A DNA stretch of 64,000 nt from contig CAJINV010000007.1 in assembly GCA_905178155.1 (NCBI GenBank), positions 3,862,265 to 3,926,264 of the forward strand, read 5' to 3'. The notes under the pieces are model-generated. The model was given only the letters and a program-made list of their open reading frames with translations. It was not told the origin of the DNA and did not search any database. Made by a program: the position numbers and the translations under genes. The number at the start of each line of letters is the position of its first letter. Positions within the stretch are counted from its first letter, which is position 1. The DNA is from Amoebophrya sp. A120 (lineage: Eukaryota; Sar; Dinophyceae; Syndiniales; Amoebophryaceae). Positions 56,601-64,000 of the stretch are shown here, in pieces.

Positions 56601-58633
56601 GACAAGTATTATGATCTACGTCTTCTTGTTCACAACGCACCATCGAGAGGACCACGTACAAGATGCGCAAAAATTCTAGGATCGAGGCGCCGTGGTCGTG
56701 CAAGATCTTCTGCAAAAATGAATGCTTTGAACAATACGAAATATTACATCAAAACAGGTATCCATGCTTCTGACGGAAGAGCGGTGCGCCGAACTGACAG
56801 CGTTTTTCGCGCGCCACGCGCAGCGGTTCACCCGGGCCGCGGAGCGCCGCGACGCAATCGACGGTACCACTCCGCTGAACGACATTTCGTCCTCTTCGTT
56901 CCTTAAGTGGGTGGTCCGTCCCGGCGAGGAGCAGTTTGCGCAGGAAGCCAGCAAACTGTTGGACCAGGGCATCATGATCGCGATTGACTACGGTGCGGAT
57001 TTTGAGGCCCTGGCTTGGCTGCAGATATCAAATGTGAAAATGTCTGGGTCTGGAAGAATGCAAGATTTGTGATGCAGGTTTTCCATGACCCATGAGGTCT
57101 GGAATGCGAGACCCAGCATGACAGATTCTTTGAGATCTCTATCATGCCTCTCGTGCTTGGTCAAAAGCGGACAGCTTTTGGCACTCACGCAACACAGATT
57201 TTTGCATCATTTAGGTTTAGCATGACAAGTTCTAATCTTCCAGACCCAGACATTTTTGCAGTTGATAGCAGATCGTGAAGCCCAATTACGAGGGGATTCA
57301 CATCATGGATGCCCGGTACGGCTATCAAATGTAAAAATGTCTGGGTCTGGAAGAGTGTAGACTTGTCATGCAGATTTTCCATGACCCATGAGGTCTGGAA
57401 TGCGGGACTTAGCATGACAGACTCTGCGAGGCCTCTGCCATGCCTATTCTGCATGAGAAACTCCGTTCCAACTTGGTCAAAAGTGGACAGCTTTTGGCAC
57501 TCATGCAACACAGATTTTTGCATGCTTCAGATTTACCATGACAAGTTGCAATCTTCCAGACCCAGACATTTTTGCAATTCATAACGGCAATTTCTGCACC
57601 AACAAGGGTGAGCTGCAGTGTCCCGGCATGCACGACATCACAACAAACGTGGACTTCACCAATATATGAAAGTGCACAAGAACTCCCCTTCATCCGCATC
57701 CCCCTATATTTGTATCAATGCAAAATACCTAACTCACAGCAACAGCTTGCTCGTAAGGACTACTTGCAAGACAATGATAAATTCTGGAGCCTCATCAAAC
57801 AGTGCAGTACTACAATGCGCACGAAGATTTGTTGTCATCCGGAAGCCCCTTTCTGCTGTTGCTTGTGGTGATGCTGTAGCTGATGCGTTTTAAGCGCGCA
57901 CCTAGGGGGAGGTGTGCACACGGATACAATTTCGCCGAGGCTGCGAAGGAAAAAAACTTCGAGCTCGTGTCCTACGCGCCCATGATCGAGCTGGAACGGT
58001 TATCACACAGAAAAAACAAGCTAGTGTGTGTGTGTGGCATATTTGTATTGCTACTGATGCAAAAAGATACAGCACTAAAACTTCTATACGTATACTAGTA
58101 CAACACACAGGATCAAATCTGCGATGTTTATCTTGGGCCAGCCCATAGCAACAGGCTGCTTGAAGTATAAATATGCAAGACTCGTCCTGACAGATGATCT
58201 TTTCAACATCGTACTACTCCTGCGTAGTTGCAAAATCTCAACATCCTAGTTTTTTTCTCCGGGATGGCGTTCCTTTGGCTTCGGTGCGCACGAAGAGTCG
58301 CTCTTTCCGCATGTGATCGAGCAGGCCGGCGGAATCAGAAGCGCCGGCGTCTGGGGCTGGTACTCCACCAAAAACACCGAACCCTGGGCCAGCTTCAAGC
58401 TGCTGATCATGCAGAAGCAAGGTAGTGCGGTGCCGGCAGCTGGGAGTTCTACACTTGGTGGTCCAGGAACGACGAGACCAGCAGACGCGGAGCCCATGCT
58501 GAAAATGAACCCGTTTCATGGTACGTGTACGTCTCTAGTAGATCTTTCGAGGCCGCTCTTCGTCAAGAACTACACAAGTCGTGTTGATGGCTTGAGTGAT
58601 GATGATGGCACTTGTTCACGACGGCATCTCTAA
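53641..58633 (+). CDS. MidA/NDUFAF7-type SAM-dependent methyltransferase with long N-terminal region
   Basis: The enzyme part begins near 55230: FYTFQEFYTDAQYGPDFGYYS, GLSPMFGNLIADRLYATW, SAM motif I FEFGGGTGVLARD (about 55470), and AVISNELLDEFDPVKL. It continues after an inverted-repeat intron (about 56125-56407), a second intron (about 56605-56757), two adjacent introners (57026-57272, 57323-57588) and another (57663-57930) through PGMHDITTNVDF-TNFAEAAKEKNFELVSYAP to WASFKLLIMQK. These follow MidA/DUF185 proteins. Known: NDUFAF7 methylates an arginine of complex I subunit NDUFS2 in mitochondria. Amoebophrya-like parasites are reported to have reduced respiratory chains, so the substrate here is open. 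The N-terminal 500 residues are Arg/Ser/Thr-rich with one hydrophobic segment (SIAMFLILLLRIFSF). ATG 53641 is the first in frame; another frame at about 55095-55200 (YKNPLAAIFKSGFHENP) suggests an undetected intron, so the true start may differ. Confidence 0.8.
56125..56401 (+). mobile_element. Inverted-repeat intron with 28-bp near-perfect arms
   Basis: The arm at 56125-56152 and its complement at 56374-56401 differ at one base (CGAAATCGTCAAAGTTGAAA versus CGGAATCGTCAAAG..). It lacks the TATSC termini of the other introners. Adjacent TCAGA/TGACA may be a diverged duplication. Coding resumes at about 56408 with SHMADPRVLVTKEQYRM. Confidence 0.8.
57026..57272 (+). mobile_element. Introner, GTCTGGGTCTGGAA family, duplication GCAGA
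   Basis: It begins TATCAAATGTGAAAATGTCT and ends AGACATTTTTGCAGTTGATA. GCAGA is at 57021-57025 and 57268-57272. The splice gives FEALAWLQ-IVKPNYEGIHIM. It is clearly homologous over its full length to the next element. Confidence 0.94.
57323..57588 (+). mobile_element. Introner, GTCTGGGTCTGGAA family, duplication ACGGC
   Basis: It begins TATCAAATGTAAAAATGTCT and ends AGACATTTTTGCAATTCATA. ACGGC is at 57318-57322 and 57584-57588. The splice gives MDARYG-NFCTNKGELQCPG. Shared interior stretches with the previous element include TTCCATGACCCATGAGGTCT and GACAGCTTTTGGCACTCA. Confidence 0.94.
57663..57930 (+). mobile_element. Introner-like element, CAAT duplication
   Basis: It begins TATATGAAAGTGCACAAGAA and ends GGAGGTGTGCACACGGATA (57926), forming an imperfect inverted repeat. 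Flanks CCAA(T) and CAAT are nearly alike. The splice gives TTNVDFT-NFAEAAKEKNFE, matching the methyltransferase family. Confidence 0.75.
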
Positions 58634-60030
58634 CCGTGCGGCACATGATAACGCTCACGACGAAAGCGGCTGCTAGTGCTAGAGTGAGACGCAAGGAGAT
58701 GAACATCATCAGCACCGTATCGAACAAAAAAGTGTTAACGTTACGGCTTCGGCGATTTTTAGAATAAATTTTTTTATTTTGCCGCTCAGTCGCTTTCTTT
58801 TCATGTTAAAATCAACACTTTTCATGATACTAGCTACCGCGGGGCGCTGTTGTAGCGTAATCAGTTTGAGCTAGCTAGTGCACAAAGTATTCCATTCCGC
58901 ACCCGAGTCCGGCGTAACCTCCGGAGGAAGACCATGGGCGCCGCGTCTCTGACTGTTTTGGCATGATATGGTGGTGATTCTGGCGACCTTTCGCCTTCAA
59001 GTCTGTCGCGCAAGGTCTGCGTCATGTGTCGGCATATGAGTCTACGCGACAATCCCCCGAAAGGTCCGCGCAACTCCCCACCATATCGCCCGCTTAGAAC
59101 TGTATAGATTCGCTGCGTTTCCAGTCATTGCGTTGTAGCTTTTGAGCCATCTCGCCAAGTTCTTCCCATGAGGCAGAAAAGCTGTCATTTCGAGGATGAG
59201 GAAAATTGGCAAAATTCGGGCACCAAATTGCCCAAATTCTGCAGTCACCCAGAAAACCGCTAACACTTTTTAGACAGGGCGCTATGATCGACCCAGCCTG
59301 CCAAAAGCAGGCTTTTTTGTATGAAAACGCCAAAAAATGACCGTTAACACTTTTTAGACGGGGCGCTATGGTCGATTTATCCTCCCCAGAGCCCGTGCTC
59401 CTTGGCCTGCAGGGTTCTGGACAAAGTAAGTCGATCATAGCATGCTGTCTAAAAAGTGTTAACGGTTTTTCTGGGTGACTGCGAAATTTGGCCTCAAATT
59501 GATGGCAAATCATGGATTTTTTCAGCGGAATTCCCTATGACCCCAAAAAACCGCTAACACTTTTTAGACAGCGCGCTATGGTCGATTCTGCCTCCCCAAA
59601 GCAGGCCCATCCCCAGTGTCGCTGGCGGCGACGGGGATGGTGGCAGCTCGAGATCATCTCTCAACCACATTGCTTGCAGTAGCTGCCGTCCACGAAGCGT
59701 CCCAAAACAGCTGAAAGGCAGGCTCCGCCGACGCCGAGCTGTTGTGGAGGCGCTGCGACCGGGTCCAGGAGCCGACGCGCAGGGGAAGGCTCCTCATGGA
59801 GCGGCCCCGGTAGGCGAAGTTCCGCGTCGTCAGACCTTGTGCACTAGCTAACTCAAACATAGTTAGCTACTTCAGAGGCCCGCAATAGCTAAAAGAGTGA
59901 GCGGGCCCCTTTATGTATTCAGATAACGCCGGCAGGGAACCAACAAAAAATTTTTAATGCAAAAAATCCAAAACCGTAACGGAAAACATCATCAGCACCG
60001 CCGCAAAGTTTTGTCGTTCCAAATTTAGGT
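58634..60030. other. Intergenic region with inverted-repeat remnants
   Basis: No gene was found. A solo introner-type end, TATCGAACAAAAAAGTGTTA (from 58718), matches the left end of the intron at 21558. The GTTAACACTTTTTAGAC repeats at 59241-59580 are listed separately. A GC-rich palindrome GGCCCGCAATAG..GAGCGGGCC lies at about 59877-59907. Confidence 0.6.
59241..59482. repeat. Intergenic inverted-repeat element with about 52-bp arms
   Basis: The left arm 59241-59292 (GCAGTCACCCAGAAAACCGC.. to ..CTATGATCGAC) is complementary to 59430-59482 with a few changes. Similarity continues weakly outside the arms. A further forward copy of the core GTTAACACTTTTTAGAC lies inside at about 59342-59358, and another (GCTAACACTTTTTAGACA) at about 59554. 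It looks like a MITE-type or decayed introner element outside a gene. Confidence 0.8.
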
Positions 60031-61133
60031 ATGGCTCAGTTTCCGCTCCTCCGTGCCCGAGACGAGATCGATAACTGTATGGAGGAGGTGAGTATCAATC
60101 GCAAGTAGAAATATGGCTGGGTCTTGAAGATTGCGAGAATTGACGTGCTAGTTGTCTGGCACGACCCTGAGCTCTGTATTTTTGCGTCGCTACGAAGAGC
60201 TCGTCTCGTCTGTCATGCAGAAACAGAGTTTCTGTTTCTCACACACGCGAAATACACATCAACACAGAGCCCGCGCGAAAGAATCTGTCAGGTTTCGCTG
60301 TGCATTGCAGGAGACTGGGCCCATTATTCAGTGACATGCACCATCATCCCAACTTTCGCTTTCCAGACCCAGACATATTTGCAGTGGATAACGATGCTTC
60401 CCTCCCTGGCCGGCGCCATCCTGCGGGAGTCGAAGCTGAAGCTGAATTCGGTGGAACCCTGGGCGACGGCGAGTATATTGGCGCGTGTGAATCCGGATCT
60501 TGTCTACGACCAGGAACTGGTAACTAATGTAATTCTTGCATAAAACTTTTATGAATATGAAGTCTTTTTTGAAGCATCTCAGACGATGATGTTCTTGACG
60601 ATCACGATGATGATGATAGTGATACATCGGGCACCAAGTTGTAGAAGTATTCGCTTATTCATTGCCGTTTTATGCTACAAGTACAACTAGTGGTAGTGTA
60701 TCAGGTTCAGCATAAACAAAAAATGCACCAGCTGCAAGGCAGTGAGTATGTAACTCCTACTTTGCTCGAACTTGTTGCACAACAGGAGCGGCAGCGGGCC
60801 ATCATGAACGAGTACCACCTGTCCATCTTGCTGCTCGATTATGCAACCCATTTGTCGCAAAACCAGTGCCCCATTCAGTGGGACGAAGCTTCCATTCGCG
60901 ACATTGCAGAGGCGCGGTTGCTGAAGCAAGTGTTCGGCGAGGAGGCCCTGGAGCGGGCACTGAAGTACTACGTACAGGTGAATAACATGACCGTCGTGAA
61001 ACCGTCCTACGTCTCCCAATTTACCCCGGTGGGCTGCATGCTGCGGAAGGGCCTCCTCGGGTATTGCGGGCATAATGAGGTACTGAACGAGGCCTATGTG
61101 GAGGACTTCGACTTGGGGCACATGCTGATGTGA
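60031..61133 (+). CDS. Small protein of unknown function, three exons
   Basis: Not recognised. Exon 1 60031-60091 (MAQFPLLRARDEIDNCMEE), exon 2 60392-60519 (TMLPSLAGAILRESKLKLNS.. VYDQEL), exon 3 60786-61133 (ERQRAIMNEYHLSILLLDYA.. to DFDLGHMLM and TGA). The first intron is an introner and the second is GT-AG. The product is about 178 residues, largely helical, without signal peptide or membrane segment. The frame-preserving joins and even composition support a real gene. This is the last gene of the one-directional block. Confidence 0.62.
60092..60391 (+). mobile_element. Introner, GTCTGGGTCTGGAA family (diverged)
   Basis: It begins GTATCAATCGCAAGTAGAAA, with CTGGGTCTTG, and ends CAGACCCAGACATATTTGCA-GTGGATA. 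The join reads NCMEEV-TMLPSLAG. No clean duplication, so ends are approximate by a base. Confidence 0.75.
60520..60785 (+). other. Canonical GT-AG intron
   Basis: The donor is CTG|GTAACT and the acceptor GCACAACAG|GAG. The join reads VYDQEL-ERQRAIMNEY in frame. Confidence 0.8.
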
Positions 61134-62286
61134 TGGAGCGTTGTAGTGGTAGTAGGATTTCCGATACTTTTTGTTCGCGGTTGAGCTGGGCAACAAGTAC
61201 GTAGCGTGCAAAGACAATGAACGGGGGATGACGTTCTTACAGAGAACGAGCTTTCTTTTCTCTCTCTACAACTGTATCTCTGTCGGATAAGAATGAAAAT
61301 CCTGTGTAGTACAAGCTTCTTGGCATGCTGCTCTTTTGTACGATGGAGGTGCGATTGAAGCTGTATTTCTATCTTTTTCAACATCGGAGTGGCGCTTTGC
61401 TATTGCTTGTACTTTTCCAGGAGCTCTAAGCAATAGATAGTTGCGTTCTTTGTTCTTTGAGGATTGTCTCGACTCTTGTATTCAATGAATACTATACGTC
61501 TTCACCTTCAGATGAGTATGCGGATTATAAATATGTGCCCCGATTTCATCCGCCAGCACGAGCCCACTTTTTCCCGCATTTTTTTATACCATAAAGATAC
61601 AAACGAACTATCAGATGAGGCAAGTCGAAAGATGAAACGCTTTCCATGTACATTAACTTGGTGAATGCGCCGAACGAGCAGTATTGTAAAAAAATTCAAA
61701 GTACTTATTGTTTGTGCGTGTAATGATGTTTCTCGACTCTGCTGTGGCTTTTATTTAGCGTGATGTCGTCCATTTGGACACCAAACAAGTTCTTAATCGT
61801 GGGGAGAAGAGCATGAAATGAAAAGGGGATTTGGAAAAATCGCGGTCTAATCTTGCTTGAAATGTAACCCGTAGTAACGACCACGCAAAAGTGGTCCATT
61901 ATCCTCTCGAGATGAACAGTTCGCCAGCCATTGTTAAGGGGACGGAGCCTACCCCTGCCACTAGTGACGCACTGCATGAGCATGTGTTGTCGTTGTGTTC
62001 CGAACAAAATTAATAAGTAAAAACGCGAATTTATTTTTCTGGTCAAGCATCATCACCATCAACAGCATCGTTATTACCAGCCAGGAATATGGCTCGGGCT
62101 TCTCAAACGATAACAGTTTTTTACAAGATCGGCTGTAAAAATTCACGTATTTTTAAAGATGTTGTTGATGTTGGGTGCAACAGAAAAACGACCACCATCT
62201 TCTTCAAGGAAAGAATAAAGACCGAGGACAAGGCGACCACATAGGTTGTAACTCAATGATGATCTTCTATTAGCTGAGTCAATCTA
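61134..62286. other. Intergenic region, no gene seen
   Basis: About 1.15 kb, AT-rich. Minus-strand frame 61705-62046 has no recognisable motif. Nothing else supported. Confidence 0.45.
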
Positions 62287-63330
62287 ATAAATGGAAGCTA
62301 TCCCGCCCTTGTAGGGAAGGGAGCCCATGTGCTCGGAGCACAAAAGTACTTGGTCTGTCTTTAGGACCCAGCAGATGCCAGGACCGACTGGCAACGCGCT
62401 CAGAGTGAGACAATGCATCCGCCTCAGCTACGCGAGGCCTGTGGAGCGTCTGGCCTAGTTTGGTCCGTGGAACGCTCGTCGCAGCCGGTCTAGCTCGCAG
62501 CTAGACCATTGCGCGCCACCTTCAGCGTCTAAAAACATTGCCCACGCCACTGCAGCCTCCCCCGTGGCATGTCCGTCGCATCCGATCGCCTGCGTGTGCA
62601 GCCCCGGAGCATACGGCAACGGGACGCCAATACAGGGCCACGCAGCGAGCGCGCAAAGATGTGCGAGGCACGAAGGTCCGCGACTGCCATGCGCCTCCCT
62701 GCCACCTAGCACCAGAAAGCCATGGGCCCGCGTCCGGAGGATTGGGCTGCGCCCCGGATGTTTCTCACTTAGGCGCGTGGACGCATGCAAGGCCCTCGCA
62801 GGGCTGGCGCCTGCGCCTTTCCCGTGCGTCCGCGTCTGCCCTCCGGTTGCTGCCGTAGAGGTTGCCCTGACATCGGGGGCCTGCTCGTAGTAGATCCCCC
62901 CCCTCCTCCTCTCTCTGTCTGTGAAGAGCTGGAGTAGTAGCATCCGCTAGAATGCAGGACGCAGGATGCACGATGAACGCGGCACAAGGCTCGTAGCCCG
63001 CCGCCGACATTGCAAGACCGTGGCAAAATCAATCAGCACGACGCTCGTAGCGAAGACGCATTGATGCGGCCATCAGGAGCATGGATATAGAGCCCGCCGG
63101 TGCGCTCTAAGTCGCCCCCCCCAGCAAAGGGAGGCCCAGGCACCTCCAGGATCCTTGTTCACCTCTTGCAACGTTCGCCCACATCACGAACGCAGAGGGT
63201 TCCTTCACACCCTTGCTCGCCCGTACTACGCTGGGTGGATCACTTTCCGGGAGACAGGATCAAATTTAGAGCACCACAAACCTCTCGCAGAGCCGCGTGG
63301 AGCGTGTGTGTATGTATAAATGGAAGCTAT
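62287..63330. mobile_element. GC-rich insert between 15-bp direct repeats
   Basis: ATAAATGGAAGCTAT occurs exactly at 62287-62301 and 63316-63330. The 1,014 bases between them are visibly richer in G and C than both flanks. A 15-bp target duplication is typical of non-LTR retrotransposition. No reverse transcriptase, tRNA-like head or poly-A tail was recognised, so it could be a truncated retroelement, a SINE-like unit or a retrocopied RNA. A 162-residue reverse frame at 62455-62943 is probably a consequence of high GC content. Confidence 0.6.
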
Positions 63331-64000
63331 TCACTTTGTCAATGTGACGTCGAGATCGAGAACCTCCGTAACTGAAGTGAAGGTGGCAAAAAGAAAGCAG
63401 CGCTTCCTTGATTCTATTGCCTGCTCATAGAAAAAGCTCCCGCGGCAGAACCATAGATAGATATGATATATCAATTTCGAGCGATGCCTTTCATCCAAAA
63501 CCAAAACTGTAACAGTTCCATCTCCTCTCACCACCTCTTCCCAGGCCTCTGATATCTCAAACTTGGACTTGCTACGTAAGAAAGATAAAGCAAAAGTAAA
63601 ATAATAAAAGTAATGTTTGAAACCTATTTCCAGAACACCAAGCCATTCACTTACTCAAAGAAAGTTGTGCTTTGACTATTGTAATTGTTTATCAGTATTA
63701 CTTACATTCATCACTCAAATCGAACACACCTATCGGCGAAGGTGGTCGGCCGAGTCAAGATACTATATTCGAAATTGCTTAATCATGGAATAGTCTTTTC
63801 TCGACCTGAGATTTATGGTGTTTTTACCCTACTAGCCATTGATTCTGTTACTTTTTCCGCTCACAGTGCATACAGTGCGGGCGAAGACGCATAGTCGGTC
63901 AAACAAGAAATAGCACTTTATTTATTATTCTGGGTAGTTGAGTTGTTTTTTGCTCTTTCAGTGGCAGCTTTCAAGAATGGCAAGAGCACAAATAGCAACA
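63331..64000. other. Terminal intergenic stretch, no gene seen
   Basis: AT-rich sequence to the window end. No supported coding, RNA or repeat feature. Confidence 0.4.

Noticed and set aside
59654-59860. 68-residue reverse-strand frame
   Set aside because: Short, next to inverted repeats and a GC palindrome; no domain.
61705-62046. 113-residue reverse-strand frame
   Set aside because: No recognisable domain, no supporting exon neighbours, and opposite to the gene block.
62455-62943. 162-residue reverse-strand frame
   Set aside because: It lies in GC-rich sequence where stops are rare in several frames; composition is erratic and no motif is seen. It coincides with the putative retro-insert.
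1-64000. tRNA, rRNA and spliced-leader genes
   Set aside because: I looked for T-loop type motifs, rRNA landmarks and the dinoflagellate leader CCGTAGCCATTTTGGCTC and saw none; a short or diverged copy could be missed by eye.

Overview
The window looks like nuclear DNA of a dinoflagellate, most probably a Syndiniales parasite such as Amoebophrya. The sequence shows twelve supportable protein genes, all on the + strand over about 61 kb. Coding blocks are interrupted by two kinds of intron. Some are ordinary GT-AG introns. Many more are introner-like elements that begin TATSC or similar, end in the reverse complement (GSATA), have long inverted-repeat arms, and are flanked by 5-bp direct repeats whose removal restores the reading frame exactly. 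Established knowledge: one-directional gene blocks are typical of dinoflagellates, and invasive inverted-repeat introns are described in Amoebophrya. The genus is an inference from these features, not from a marker gene.

Layout. 1-5276: 3' part of an OSCA/TMEM63-type channel with a Gln/Gly/Asn-rich tail. 6368-19630: a roughly 3,000-residue charged, coiled-coil-rich protein of unknown function carrying about 15 introners. 20930-23894: an auxilin/PTEN-type phosphatase plus C2 protein. 24841-26384: an eIF4E-family cap-binding protein. 27161-28456: a THEP1/NTPCR-type NTPase. 29385-31781 and 33871-39224: two secreted or membrane-anchored proteins of unknown function that seem to share short motifs. 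40400-45470: a large secretory-pathway protein with a glycosyltransferase-like C-terminal domain. 46797-49334: a Mei2-type RRM protein. 51224-52951: XAP5/FAM50. 53641-58633: a MidA/NDUFAF7-type methyltransferase. 60031-61133: a small protein of unknown function. The rest is intergenic DNA with inverted-repeat remnants (58.7-59.6 kb) and a GC-rich 1.0-kb insert between 15-bp direct repeats (62287-63330).

The most unusual object is a 2.13-kb intron-like element (34777-36906) with the same TATCCTGTGTA termini as short introners. Inside it are a 237-bp higher-order repeat made of five hairpins per unit, with paired base changes in the stems, and two families of dispersed direct repeats. The reading frames on its two sides join in phase when it is removed.

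The genes do not form one pathway. Several act in gene expression (eIF4E, Mei2, XAP5), as expected for a random stretch of a gene-dense dinoflagellate genome. Exon boundaries were placed by reading frame, direct repeats and family similarity. No transcript evidence was available.
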